DNA of 52,829 nt from Gluconacetobacter tumulicola (GTDB lineage Bacteria; Pseudomonadota; Alphaproteobacteria; Acetobacterales; Acetobacteraceae): positions 1-52,829 of the forward strand of contig NZ_JABEQL010000029.1 in NCBI RefSeq assembly GCF_014174215.1. Reading direction: 5' to 3'. The notes beneath the pieces were generated by a model that ran no database searches, had not been told where the DNA came from, and worked only from the letters and a program-made list of their open reading frames with translations. The translations under genes were made by a program, and so were the position numbers. This document shows positions 36,114-44,630 of this stretch, piece by piece. Position 1 is the stretch's first letter. Every line of letters starts with the position of its first letter.

Positions 36114-36847
36114 GGGGAGTCTCTCAAAGAGGAGATGAAAATCGTGGGGAATGTTTGTTGAAAATATGCCGATGTGGGGGCGTTTTTCTTGTCTTGTTCA
36201 TTTCATTCCGGACGAAACGGAAGCTGTTGTTGCGCTGCGCCGAATGACCGACCGCCGGTTTCAGGCAGGCTACCGGTTCGGAACCGGTGGGTGCGAAGCG
36301 CATTATGGATAAGAGAATTTGATCCAATAAGTTTCACATACTCTCTTTCCCGAAGAAAATGCAAGGCCGGGCTGATCGCATGTTCTTCCGGTGCTGTGCG
36401 CTGAATTGACGCCGTATGTGCAAAATTTCACCCTTGTGCAATATTTAGAATTAAATTACCGTAAATAATTACGAATATTATCGTAATGAATGGATAGATT
36501 GTGTGTTTTTTGTGTTAGCCATGTAATTTCGTTTCTTTTTAAAGTAATGTTTTCTTATTTCATTTTATTTTTTTTGATATGACGTTGAGATGTTGTAATT
36601 GTTTATTGTGTAACTCCCGATGATTTTGGACGGGTAGGGTATTTCCTGCCTGATTGCTGAGGGAACGTGGGAGAAAGCAGGGGGTTTTTTGTCTTTTCCT
36701 CGGGTTCTGGAATGGAGGGATAATAAACATCACGTTTCCGTGATGTCTAGCCCGATCCTGTATGCCGCCTGAATGGCGATGCCGGGCGCGCCGACATGAT
36801 TTGAAAAAATGAAGATCCCGTGGGCCCGGATAGGCGCGCCGCTGTCG
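36114..36847. other. Long AT-rich intergenic region
   Basis: No gene was recognised in these 734 bp. From about 36320 to 36620 the sequence is strikingly AT-rich compared with the rest of the window. It contains a perfect inverted repeat ATTACGA-N6-TCGTAAT (36468-36487), T-rich runs (36525-36575), and a stretch of short poly-T. Such a region could bind a nucleoid protein, hold a promoter for an untranslated RNA, or be a remnant of transferred DNA. The short ORFs inside have no ribosome sites. Confidence 0.5.
36468..36487. promoter_or_regulatory. Perfect inverted repeat in the AT-rich gap
   Basis: ATTACGA (36468-36474), spacer ATATTA, TCGTAAT (36481-36487). A nearby partial copy (ATTACCGTAAAT) lies at 36456-36467. 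This resembles a dimer operator. No regulator can be named. Confidence 0.35.
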
Positions 36848-37009
36848 GAGCCTGACCAAAAATGTGGGCTGGCGAGCGAGAGCGGCCCGCAGGGCCGCGC
36901 CCGGCGTGTGTTTCCGAGCATCGGAGCGGAGTGGCCTTGATGGCCATGAGCACCGAAGCGCAGGCAACACGCGCTGGAGCGCCGCCAGCGCGCATTTTCG
37001 GTCAGGCTC
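36848..37009 (-). repeat. Dispersed structured intergenic repeat, copy 2
   Basis: Second long copy. Arms GAGCCTGACCAAAAATG (36848-36864) and CATTTTCGGTCAGGCTC (36993-37009) pair over 16 of 17 positions. The arm sequence differs from that of copy 3 yet stays complementary. Internal hairpin GCGGCCC (36882-36888), loop GCA, GGGCCGC (36892-36898). The core contains GAGCATCGGAGCGGAGTGGC and GGCCTTGATGGCC as in the other copies. The element abuts the stop codon (37010-37012) of the minus-strand PduO gene exactly. Confidence 0.85.
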
Positions 37010-37585
37010 TCAGATATCCGGGTTGCCGGGATGCCACAGCACATCGTCCTGTCCGTCATTGTTCAGGTGCCGGGCCAGTACGAACAGATAATCGGACAGT
37101 CGGTTCAGGCAGCGCAGGACGGACGCGCTGACGGGTTCGGCATGGCGTAGCGTCACGACCTGGCGTTCTGCCCGGCGGGCCACTGTGCGGGCCAGATGAG
37201 CGTGGGCGGCGCCCGGACTGCCGGCTGGCAGCACGAAACTGCGCAGGGGCGCCTGGCAGGCGCGCAGCCGTTCCGTCGCCTGTTCGAGAAACGCGACCGC
37301 CGCGTCGCCGCCGCGAAAATTGTCGGTATCGGCTGGTCCGGATTCCGGCACGCACAGGATCCCGCCGATATCGAACAGCAGGGACTGGATGCGTGCCAGG
37401 CAGGCGGCATCGGGCGAAGATGCCGGCACATGCAGCCGCAGGACGCCGATCGTGGCATTGGCCTCGTCCACCGCGCCCAGGGCCTCGATCCGCGCGCAGG
37501 ATTTGTCCACCCGCGTTCCGTCGCCCAGCGAGGTCTGCCCGCCATCGCCGCCGCGGGTGACGATGCGATCGATTCGGATGCTCAT
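37010..37585 (-). CDS. pduO: Cob(I)yrinic acid a,c-diamide adenosyltransferase, PduO type
   Basis: A 191-residue ATP:cob(I)alamin adenosyltransferase that makes adenosylcobalamin. Family motifs: the N-terminal TRGGDGGQTSLGDGTRVDKSCARIEALGAVDEANATIG, and the C-terminal SVLRCLNRLSDYLFVLARHLN (ATP/cobalamin-binding helix with Asn, Arg and Asp). The region RARRAERQVV-like (RTVARRAERQVVTL) carries the family Arg-Glu. Trimeric in relatives. No other cobalamin gene is in the window. A structured repeat starts at its stop codon. Confidence 0.93.
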   Translation of the reverse strand: MSIRIDRIVTRGGDGGQTSLGDGTRVDKSCARIEALGAVDEANATIGVLRLHVPASSPDAACLARIQSLLFDIGGILCVPESGPADTDNFRGGDAAVAFLEQATERLRACQAPLRSFVLPAGSPGAAHAHLARTVARRAERQVVTLRHAEPVSASVLRCLNRLSDYLFVLARHLNNDGQDDVLWHPGNPDI

Positions 37586-37636
37586 GGTGCGTGTCGGTTC
37601 CTCACGGTCGGGGGACCGGCTGCGGCTTCGTTCCGG

Positions 37637-38185
37637 TCAGTGATGCGGGCGACGATGGTGCCCGTGTTGGCCCAATGTCCTGGCCATGTCCAGATGGGAG
37701 TGGACGGCCGCCTGCATGTCGATGGCGTAGGTTTTCAGGGCCGGGTCGGACCCGCTGGCCGCTTCGGCCTGGAACAGCGGGGCGGCATCATTGTGGCCCG
37801 CGATCTGCAGGGCGGTGAAGTCGCGGTCGAAGGTGCGCCCCTTTTCGGCCTTCAGACTGTCCAGAACATGTTCCTCGTCCGTATTCAGGTCGGCGGGCAG
37901 GGTGGTGCCATGCCGGTCGGCGATGGCCTTCAGCCGGTCCTGGCTGGCTGTGTGGTCGGAGACCAGCCGGGCGGCGAAATCCTTGACATGCGGGTTGCGG
38001 GCCTGGGTGGCGGCCAGCTTTGCCGTCGCGATGATGAAATCGTTGCTGCGGGCGGCCTTTTCGATGAACGTGGCGTCGGTCTCGGTCAGGGCAGGCGGCG
38101 GCGCGGGTGCGGGTTTCGGCGCGGTGGCGCAGGCGGCCAGCGGCAGCAGTGCCGCGAAGAGCATCCAGCGATCATGTTTCGTCAT
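37637..38185 (-). CDS. DUF4142 lipoprotein
   Basis: A 182-residue protein with a signal peptide ending in a lipobox (LLPLAAC), so likely lipid-anchored, followed by a Pro-rich linker and a DUF4142 domain, a ferritin-like four-helix bundle: FIEKAARSNDFIIATAKLAATQARNPHVKDFAARLVSDHTAS, then LQIAGHNDAAPLFQAEAASG and a His-rich tail (GQHGHHRRPHH). The domain function is unknown; the His tail may bind metal. ATG 38185 was chosen by the signal peptide. It is 51 bp upstream of PduO. Confidence 0.85.
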   Translation of the reverse strand: MTKHDRWMLFAALLPLAACATAPKPAPAPPPALTETDATFIEKAARSNDFIIATAKLAATQARNPHVKDFAARLVSDHTASQDRLKAIADRHGTTLPADLNTDEEHVLDSLKAEKGRTFDRDFTALQIAGHNDAAPLFQAEAASGSDPALKTYAIDMQAAVHSHLDMARTLGQHGHHRRPHH

Positions 38186-38259
38186 CGGTCCCCGATCCTT
38201 TCCCGGCATGGCGGATACAGGCCCAACGTGGGCATCCCCATGGGGTTCGGGCGATGCTG

Positions 38260-39207
38260 CTAGAGTGTGCGCATCTCTTCGACGCAGGTGACCAGCCGCC
38301 GGCGGATCCCCGGTTCCAGCGCGGAATGCCCGGCGTCCGGCACCAGGCTGAGTGTGGCGCCGGGCCACGCGTGGACGAGGTCCCATGCGGAGGTGCAGGG
38401 GCAGATCATGTCGTAGCGGCCCTGGACGATGATGCCGGGAATATGGGCGATCCGCTCCATATGGCCCAGCAGGCCGCCCGGCGGCAGGAACAGGCCGTGG
38501 CGGAAATAATGGGCCTCGATCCGTGCCAGGCCGATCACCGCGCGGTCGCGGGCGAAGCCGGCGACGGCCGCGGGTGCGGGGATCAGGGTGGAGCATGTGC
38601 CCTCATAGCCCGACCAGGCTCGCGCGGCCGGCAGGTGGATCGCCGGGTCGGGGTCGAACAGCAGCCGGCAATAGGCCGCCAGCGGATCGTGGCGTTCATG
38701 CTCGGGCAGGTGCGACAGGAAGGCCGCATGCGCGTCGGGAAAGACCTGGGCCAGCCCGTGGAAGAACCAGTCCAACTCGCTCGGCCGGCCCAGGAAGATC
38801 CCGCGCAGGATCATCGCCCGCACCCGCTCGGGGTGGGCCTGGGCGTAGGACAATGCCAGCGTCGAGCCCCATGAGCCGCCGAACAGGAGCCAGTCTGGAA
38901 TATTCAGCGCCGTGCGCAGGCGCTCGATATCCTGCACCAGGTGCGGCGTGGTGTTGGCGACCACCGAGGCGTGCGGGCGCGAGCGGCCCGCGCCGCGCTG
39001 GTCGAACAGCACGATTCGCCAGTGCGTGGGATCGAAGAAGCGGCGATGGACCGCCCCGCTGCCTGCGCCGGGGCCGCCATGCAGGAACAGGACCGGCCGG
39101 CCGGCCGGATTGCCCGCCTGTTCCCAATAGAGTTCGTGCCCGTCGCCGACAGGCAGGGTGCCGCTTTCGTACGGCGCGATGTCCGGAAACAGGTCGTGGC
39201 GTGGCAT
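38260..39207 (-). CDS. pip: Proline iminopeptidase
   Basis: A 315-residue alpha/beta-hydrolase of peptidase family S33 that removes N-terminal proline. Motifs: LFLHGGPGAGSG (oxyanion loop), DQRGAGRSRPH, the nucleophile elbow GGSWGST (Ser), GRYDMICP (Asp) and DAGHSALE (His). Length and the P-specific cap region are typical. ATG 39207 follows from homology; the open frame runs on antisense to the DUF423 gene. Divergent from that gene by 48 bp. Confidence 0.93.
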   Translation of the reverse strand: MPRHDLFPDIAPYESGTLPVGDGHELYWEQAGNPAGRPVLFLHGGPGAGSGAVHRRFFDPTHWRIVLFDQRGAGRSRPHASVVANTTPHLVQDIERLRTALNIPDWLLFGGSWGSTLALSYAQAHPERVRAMILRGIFLGRPSELDWFFHGLAQVFPDAHAAFLSHLPEHERHDPLAAYCRLLFDPDPAIHLPAARAWSGYEGTCSTLIPAPAAVAGFARDRAVIGLARIEAHYFRHGLFLPPGGLLGHMERIAHIPGIIVQGRYDMICPCTSAWDLVHAWPGATLSLVPDAGHSALEPGIRRRLVTCVEEMRTL

Positions 39208-39255
39208 GGGGCGACTATACGGCAACAGGGGCGCCCGGCTAGACTGCCGGTCGTG

Positions 39256-39663
39256 ATGACTCTGTCTGGTTCTCCTTATTCGGTGCCGCGTGCGGCCCGG
39301 CTTTTCCTCTCGCTGGGCGGCCTGCTGGGGCTGCTGTCGGTGGCGGGCGGCGCGCTGGCGGCGCACCTGCCCGATGCGATGTTCGCCGCTTCTTCCGGCC
39401 GCGCGCTGGCGCGCGAGGCGGTGCAGATGGGCATGTGGCACGCGCCCGCGCTGCTGGCGGTCGGCATCCTGCTGTGCGTGCGGGGGCGGCGGGTGCCGCT
39501 GCTGCTGGCCGGCGCCGCCTTTGCGCTGGGGGTGGTGCTGTTCAGCGGTGCCGTCGGCTGGACCGGCGTGACGGGGCGGCATCTGGGCCCGGTCGCGCCC
39601 ACCGGCGGCAGCCTGCTGATGCTGGCGTGGCTGCTTCTGGCGGTGGACGGACTGCGCCGATGA
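39256..39663 (+). CDS. DUF423 membrane protein
   Basis: A 135-residue integral membrane protein with four hydrophobic segments (LFLSLGGLLGLLSVAGGALAAH, HAPALLAVGILLC, LLLAGAAFALGVVLFSGA, GGSLLMLAWLLLAVDGL). The first, GALAAHLPD, and WTGVTGRHLGPVAPTGGSL are DUF423 signatures. Function unknown, though relatives are often beside an RNA methyltransferase gene. The stop codon overlaps the start of the next gene (ATGA). Confidence 0.82.
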   Translation: MTLSGSPYSVPRAARLFLSLGGLLGLLSVAGGALAAHLPDAMFAASSGRALAREAVQMGMWHAPALLAVGILLCVRGRRVPLLLAGAAFALGVVLFSGAVGWTGVTGRHLGPVAPTGGSLLMLAWLLLAVDGLRR

Positions 39664-40652
39664 CCGCACCTGTTCATGGCGATGAGGCGCCGGTCGTGCT
39701 GCCGCACCCCGTGCGTGCGGCCTATCTGGCGGCCGAAGGGTTCGAGGACGCGCTGGCCGAGGAACTGGGCCGGCAGGGCGCGGACATCATGGCGTGGCAT
39801 GGGCGGCTGGCGCTTTCGGCCAGCCCGCCGGTTGCGGCGGCATGGGCGCTGGATATCTGGCTGGAGCCCGAGATCCATTCCATCGCCTCGATCGGCGCGG
39901 CGGTGGCGCTGCTGCGCGGTCGGCAGCGCAACTGGGCCTGCCATGCCGTGCGCCATCACCGTCGCGCGACGCTGATTGCGGACCGCCTGCCGCCGGTGGC
40001 CGCCCGGCCGCTGGTCTTTCCCGCCGCGGCGCCCACCGGGCATCTGGGCGGGTGGACGCTGCTGGCGCCGGATACGCTGTTGCTGTCGGCGCGCAAATCC
40101 TCGCCCTTCGTGAACGGGGTGGTGCCGTTTGTCGAGGATCGGGTGGGGCCGCCTTCGCGCGCCTATCTGAAATTATGGGAAGCCTGCGCCCGGCTGGGTG
40201 CGTGGCCCATGCCCGGTGAACGCTGCGTCGATCTGGGGGCGTCGCCTGGCGGGTGGACCTGGGCGATTGCGCAATGTGGGGCGGACGTGGTGGCGGTGGA
40301 TCGTGCGGACCTCGCGCCACAGGTGGCGGCGATGCCGGGGGTGACGCTGCGCCGGGAAAGCGCGTTCGGGATCGAGCCCGCCGAACTGGGGGCGGTGGAC
40401 TGGATGTTCTCCGACATCATCGCTTACCCGACGCGCCTGCTGGCGCTGGCGCAGCGCTGGATCGCGGGCCGCACGGCGCGGCGCATCGTGATGACCATCA
40501 AGTTCCAGGGCACCACCGACCACGAGACCGCCGCCGCCTTCGCCGCGATTCCGGGCGGGCGGGTGCTGCATCTGTGGCACAACAAGCATGAACTGACGTT
40601 TTTGTGGGACCGCGATGCGGCGGCCCAGGCCGAACCGTTACCGCCGGGCTGA
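39660..40652 (+). CDS. rlmM: RlmM-like 23S rRNA 2'-O-methyltransferase
   Basis: A 330-residue protein with an N-terminal THUMP-like region and a C-terminal FtsJ/RrmJ-type SAM methyltransferase. Motif I is CVDLGASPGGWTWAI; the catalytic tetrad K-D-K-E of 2'-O-methyltransferases can be traced as SRAYLKLWEA (Lys), the Asp in SDIIAYP, MTIKFQG (Lys) and KHELTF (Glu). This fits the RlmM family that methylates C2498 of 23S rRNA. It is translationally coupled to DUF423 by ATGA. Confidence 0.85.
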   Translation: MTAPVHGDEAPVVLPHPVRAAYLAAEGFEDALAEELGRQGADIMAWHGRLALSASPPVAAAWALDIWLEPEIHSIASIGAAVALLRGRQRNWACHAVRHHRRATLIADRLPPVAARPLVFPAAAPTGHLGGWTLLAPDTLLLSARKSSPFVNGVVPFVEDRVGPPSRAYLKLWEACARLGAWPMPGERCVDLGASPGGWTWAIAQCGADVVAVDRADLAPQVAAMPGVTLRRESAFGIEPAELGAVDWMFSDIIAYPTRLLALAQRWIAGRTARRIVMTIKFQGTTDHETAAAFAAIPGGRVLHLWHNKHELTFLWDRDAAAQAEPLPPG

Positions 40653-40949
40653 GGCCCGGCGCGCGCGCAGTCGGTCGATCGCCCATTCGCCGCCCTGCAC
40701 GATCGGCAGGGCCAGCAGGAAGCAGGTGACGGCGACCCCCATCACGATCAGCCGTTCGCGGGCCTCGGCGTCCGAGGCGCCGGTCATGCCGTACAGGCTG
40801 CTCCACAGCCGTGTTCCGGCAATGTGATCGACCAGATAGGCGACATGGGCGCTGTAGCGCAGGGTGGCCATCAGCCCGGCCGTCACGGCCACCATGGCGG
40901 CGGTCTTGATCAGGGTGCGGGCGATGCCGGATTGCGCGGCCTCTGTCAT
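40638..40949 (-). CDS. Small membrane protein of unknown function
   Basis: A 103-residue protein with two hydrophobic segments (TLIKTAAMVAVTAGLMATL and LIVMGVAVTCFLLALPIV) and a basic C-terminus. It overlaps the 3' end of the convergent methyltransferase gene by 15 bp. GGATGAC precedes the ATG weakly. It is probably real, but no function can be given. Confidence 0.6.
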   Translation of the reverse strand: MTEAAQSGIARTLIKTAAMVAVTAGLMATLRYSAHVAYLVDHIAGTRLWSSLYGMTGASDAEARERLIVMGVAVTCFLLALPIVQGGEWAIDRLRARRASARR

Positions 40950-41062
40950 CCGGGAGAAGATCCTTTTATCGTCATGATGGATCTGTATGGCTTTTGCCGC
41001 GTAAGATCCATCTTAACCTGATATTATGCCTTGTTCATCCTTGGCTTCATGGACCGAATTTC

Positions 41063-41575
41063 ATGCTTCTGCGCCGCCTTCTTCCCCTGACCGTCCTGAT
41101 GGCCGGTCTGGCCGCCACCCCGGCCCTGGCCGACCTGCCGCCCGTGCCCCAGGTGGGGCAGGAAACGCCGAAGCCGGTCGCCGCACCCTATGGGCCGACC
41201 GAGGGCGCGCAGGCGCAGGTCGATGCCGCCTTCAGGACAGCGAAGGAAACGGGCCGCAATGTGCTGATCGATTTCGGCGGCAACTGGTGCCCGGATTGCC
41301 GGATGCTGTCGGGTGTTCTGGCGCTGCCCTCGGTCGCGCCTTGGGTGGCTGCGCATTTCGTTACCGTGATGGTCAATGTCGGGCGGATCAATACCAACCT
41401 GGATATCGCCCAGCATTATGGGGTGACGATCAAGGCCGTGCCCACGGTGCTGATCGTGACGTCCCAGGGGCGGCTGCTGAACCCGGACGGTACGCTGGAA
41501 CTGGGGAATGCGCGGCGCATGTCGGCCCAGGCGGTCGTTGACCTGCTGGCCGGCTGGAACGGCCGCGGGGCCTGA
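41063..41575 (+). CDS. Secreted thioredoxin-like protein
   Basis: A 170-residue protein with a signal peptide (MLLRRLLPLTVLMAGLAATPALA) and a thioredoxin fold of the Thioredoxin_7 type. The active site is CPDC (Cys76-Cys79) in DFGGNWCPDCRML, and AVPTVLIV contains the cis-Pro. It should act as a periplasmic thiol-disulfide protein. ATG 41063 was chosen for the signal peptide. It has its own strong terminator. Confidence 0.88.
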   Translation: MLLRRLLPLTVLMAGLAATPALADLPPVPQVGQETPKPVAAPYGPTEGAQAQVDAAFRTAKETGRNVLIDFGGNWCPDCRMLSGVLALPSVAPWVAAHFVTVMVNVGRINTNLDIAQHYGVTIKAVPTVLIVTSQGRLLNPDGTLELGNARRMSAQAVVDLLAGWNGRGA

Positions 41576-41578
41576 ATG

Positions 41579-41605
41579 GAAGGGCGGGGGTTTCCCCCGC
41601 CCTTC
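41579..41605 (+). terminator. Strong hairpin terminator of the thioredoxin-like gene
   Basis: GAAGGGCGGGGG and CCCCCGCCCTTC form a perfect 12-bp stem with a TTT loop, starting 3 bp after the stop codon, followed by TTGATT. Confidence 0.8.
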
Positions 41606-41613
41606 TTGATTCG

Positions 41614-41703
41614 AAAGGCTGTTTGAAAAGTCAGCCTGCCGAGTGAGGGTGCCGCGAAGCGGCACGCCGGATCGCCGGCAGGGTGACTTTGCAAGCAGCC
41701 TTT
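41614..41703 (-). repeat. Short structured hairpin element at the M3 peptidase stop codon
   Basis: A 90-bp element. Its outer arms (41614-41641 and 41676-41703) form a nearly continuous stem of about 28 bp with only two mismatches, and inside lies GTGCCGC (41649-41655), loop GAA, GCGGCAC (41659-41665). It ends exactly at the stop (41704-41706) of the minus-strand peptidase gene. Layout and the inner CGGATCGCCG(G/C)CAG match the three long repeat copies, so it may be a shorter relative. As DNA it may serve as a terminator for the peptidase gene. Confidence 0.7.
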
Positions 41704-43380
41704 TTAGCGCGTGTGCAGGAAGCGGTCGGCCTCCTGCACGATGTCGGCCAGGGTGCCCTGTTTGAAGGGGCTGATCAGGCCGGCGGCGTCGACCAGGCCG
41801 GTGAAGGGCTGCGAGCCGCCCAGCGCGCAGAGATCGGCATAGATTGCCATCGCGCCTGCCTGGTCGGCCCGGCTGTATAGCCAGAACTGCATCGCGCAGC
41901 ACAGGGCCAGCGTGTAGTCGATGTAATAGAAGGGCGAGCGGTAGATATGGCCCTGGGCCTGCCAGCGGCCGCCGCCGGCGGGCCATGACAGGTCGCCGTA
42001 ATCGCGCCAGGGCAGGTACAGCTTTTCCAGACGCTGCCAGGTTTCGTGCCGTTCGGCGGCCGTCATATCGGGTTTGGCGTAGATCTCGTGCTGGAAATGA
42101 TCGACGCAGACGCCGTAGGGCAGGAAGCTCAGCGAGCCGATCAGGTGCATGCGGCGGAAGCGGTCGGCCAGCCCGTCCTCGACCATCAGGTCGATCTGCG
42201 GCCAGGTGAGGAATTCCAGCGCCATCGAATGGATCTCGGCGGCGTCCATGGTCGGCCAGAGCAGGTCGATCCCCGGCAGGTCGCGGCTCTTCCAGTTCTG
42301 GTAGGCGTGGCCCATTTCGTGCGTGAAGACGGTGATGTCGTGCTGGGTGCCGTTGAAATTGGCGAAGATGAAGGGCATCCCGACGCTGGGAAAGGCGGTG
42401 CAGAAGCCGCCGCCGGCCTTGCCCTCGCGATTGCGCAGGTCGAGGAAGCCGCCTTCGACCATCTGGCGGTAGAACGTGCCCAGATCGCCGCCCATGCGGT
42501 CGAACATCGTCTGCGCCCGTTCCAGCAGCAGGTCGTGGTCGCCGGCCGGCTTCGGGTTGCCCAGCGGGTCGATCAGCGATTCGTCCCAGAAATGCAGCCG
42601 GTCCCAGTTCATGGTCAGGCGGCGGTTTTCCATGATCGCGCTCACCAGCGGCACCACATGGGCCAGCACGTCGTCGCGAAAGCGCGCGACCTCTTCCGGC
42701 CCGTAATCGACGCGGCGCATCCGCCGGTAGCCCAGAGGGGTGTAGGTATCATAGCCCAGCGTGCGCGCCATGCCGTGGCGCACTTGGACCAGTTGGTCGT
42801 AGATCCGGTCCAGCTCGGGCCCGTTGGCGGCGAAGAAGTCCCATCGCGCCTTCTCGGCCTCGTGGCGGACGGCGCGGTCGGGATGTTCGGCGAAGGGGGC
42901 GAGGCCGGACAGATTGACCGTCTGGCCCTGCACCGTCACGCGTGCGGCGGCCAGCAGGGCGGTATAGTCGGCGCCCAGCCGGGATTCTTCTTCCAGTGCC
43001 TCGCGGATGCGCGGGTCGAAGGTGGTGATGTCGGTTTCCCACAGGCGGACGGTGTGGGTGCCGACGGCGGTGGCGAGGCCCGCGCGGTCGGGGTCATCCA
43101 GCAGCCGGCGCTTGATGGCGACTTCAAGCTCGGTCACGTGCGGGGTCAGGCGGTCGGCCAGGTCGCGATCGGTGCGGGCCTGCTGGCTGGTGGTGTCCTG
43201 GGAGAAGCGCAGGGCGACCATCGAGGCCCAACTGTCATAGGCCCGGCGTTCGGCGTCGAAGCGGGTCAGTGCCTGGGCGCGGTCGCCTTCGTCCAGCAGG
43301 GCGGATACGGCGCCGAAGGCCGCATCGAGGCTTTCGGCGGAGGGGGTGGGGAAAGTGAGGTCGGCGAATTGGATGGACAT
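41704..43380 (-). CDS. M3-family oligoendopeptidase
   Basis: A 558-residue zinc metallopeptidase of the oligoendopeptidase F type. The gluzincin motif HEMGH is at 354-358 (ITVFTHEMGHAYQNW), with the third ligand Glu about 25 residues later (DAAEIHSMALE). Other conserved segments are FCTAFPSVGMPFIFANFNGT and YYIDYTLALCCAMQFW. It hydrolyses short peptides in the cytoplasm. ATG 43380 was chosen; a longer frame starts at 43416. A structured hairpin starts at its stop codon. Confidence 0.92.
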   Translation of the reverse strand: MSIQFADLTFPTPSAESLDAAFGAVSALLDEGDRAQALTRFDAERRAYDSWASMVALRFSQDTTSQQARTDRDLADRLTPHVTELEVAIKRRLLDDPDRAGLATAVGTHTVRLWETDITTFDPRIREALEEESRLGADYTALLAAARVTVQGQTVNLSGLAPFAEHPDRAVRHEAEKARWDFFAANGPELDRIYDQLVQVRHGMARTLGYDTYTPLGYRRMRRVDYGPEEVARFRDDVLAHVVPLVSAIMENRRLTMNWDRLHFWDESLIDPLGNPKPAGDHDLLLERAQTMFDRMGGDLGTFYRQMVEGGFLDLRNREGKAGGGFCTAFPSVGMPFIFANFNGTQHDITVFTHEMGHAYQNWKSRDLPGIDLLWPTMDAAEIHSMALEFLTWPQIDLMVEDGLADRFRRMHLIGSLSFLPYGVCVDHFQHEIYAKPDMTAAERHETWQRLEKLYLPWRDYGDLSWPAGGGRWQAQGHIYRSPFYYIDYTLALCCAMQFWLYSRADQAGAMAIYADLCALGGSQPFTGLVDAAGLISPFKQGTLADIVQEADRFLHTR

Positions 43381-43428
43381 GGCCGCATCATCGCATTCGC
43401 GATACGGCCCGTCCACGGTCCTGTGCGG

Positions 43429-44424
43429 TCAAGCCCCGGCCAGCGCGTGCCGCGCCGCCGCCGCGAGGGCGAAGGAATGCAGGCGGGCGGCGTGGTCGTG
43501 GATCGCGCCGACGATCATCAGCTCGTCGGGCTGGTGGCGCTCGATGAAGCGGGCCAGGCCGGTGCGCACGGTGTCAGGGCCGCCCACGACGGCGCAGGCC
43601 AGCGCCCGGTCGATTCCGGTTTGTTCGGTCGGGGTCCATAGTCCCTCTGTTTCGGCAACTGGGGGCGGAAACTGGCCGGGCCGGCCCCGGCGCAGGGCGA
43701 CGAATTGCTGCTGGTGCGAGGTGAACAGGAACCGGGCCTGCGCATCGGTGTCGGCGGCCACCACGTTCAGCCCCAGCATGACGTAGGGCTGAGCCAGCCG
43801 GGCGGATGGGGTGAAACGCTGGCGGTAGAGCGTTGCGGCCTCTTCCATCATGTCCGGCGCGAAATGCGAGGCAAAGGCGAAGGGCAGGCCCAGATGGGCC
43901 GCCAGATGGGCCGAGAACAGCGACGATCCCAGCAGCCAGACCGGGATATCCATGCTCGCGCCGGGCACGGCCTGCACGCGCTGGCCGGGCTGGGGCGGGG
44001 CGAAATAATGCAGCAGCTCGGCGACTTCCTGCGGGAAGCGATCGGCGCTGGTGGGGTCGCGGCGCAGGGCGCGCATCGTTTCCTGGTCCGAGCCAGGGGC
44101 GCGGCCCAGCCCGAGGTCGATCCGGCCGGGGAACAGGCTTTCCAGCGTGCCGAACTGTTCGGCCACCATCAGAGGGGCGTGGTTGGGCAGCATGATGCCC
44201 CCGGCGCCGACGCGGATATGCTGCGTGCCCGCCGCCAGATGGCCGATCAGGATGGCGGTCGCCGCCGACGCGATGGCCGGCATGGCATGATGTTCGGCCA
44301 CCCAGTAGCGGTGAAAGCCCAGCGCCTCGGCATGGCGCGAGAGGTCGAGGCTGTTGCGAAAAGCGGTGGCGGCGTCACTGCCACGAACGATCAGGGACAG
44401 GTCGAGGACCGAGAAGGGGATCAC
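43429..44424 (-). CDS. LLM-class flavin-dependent oxidoreductase
   Basis: A 331-residue bacterial luciferase-like TIM-barrel monooxygenase that uses FMNH2. Recognisable: [52 protein letters not shown] and [14 protein letters not shown], typical of the YhbW-type subgroup. Substrate unknown, and no partner flavin reductase is nearby. It starts 205 bp downstream of the OPT transporter gene on the same strand, with a structured repeat between them. Confidence 0.9.
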   Translation of the reverse strand: MIPFSVLDLSLIVRGSDAATAFRNSLDLSRHAEALGFHRYWVAEHHAMPAIASAATAILIGHLAAGTQHIRVGAGGIMLPNHAPLMVAEQFGTLESLFPGRIDLGLGRAPGSDQETMRALRRDPTSADRFPQEVAELLHYFAPPQPGQRVQAVPGASMDIPVWLLGSSLFSAHLAAHLGLPFAFASHFAPDMMEEAATLYRQRFTPSARLAQPYVMLGLNVVAADTDAQARFLFTSHQQQFVALRRGRPGQFPPPVAETEGLWTPTEQTGIDRALACAVVGGPDTVRTGLARFIERHQPDELMIVGAIHDHAARLHSFALAAAARHALAGA

Positions 44425-44463
44425 CGCTGGAAACTCCTTTTATCGTCCGTGTGTCTGGTCTCG

Positions 44464-44630
44464 GAAACCCTGTCTGGAAATGTGGGCTGGTGAGCGAGAG
44501 CGGCCCGAAAGGGCCGCGCCCGTCGTGTGTTTCCGAGCATCGGAGCGGAGTGGCCTTGATGGCCATGAGCACCGAAGCGCAGGAAACGCGCGTCGGATCG
44601 CCGCCAGCGCGCATTTCCAGACAGGGTTTC
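44464..44630 (-). repeat. Dispersed structured intergenic repeat, copy 3
   Basis: The best-preserved copy. Arms GAAACCCTGTCTGGAAATG (44464-44482) and CATTTCCAGACAGGGTTTC (44612-44630) are a perfect 19-bp inverted repeat. The internal hairpin is GCGGCCC (44500-44506), loop GAAA, GGGCCGC (44511-44517). The core is nearly identical to that of copies 1 and 2. The arm overlaps the stop codon (44629-44631) of the minus-strand OPT gene, so the stop codon itself begins the stem. Confidence 0.88.
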
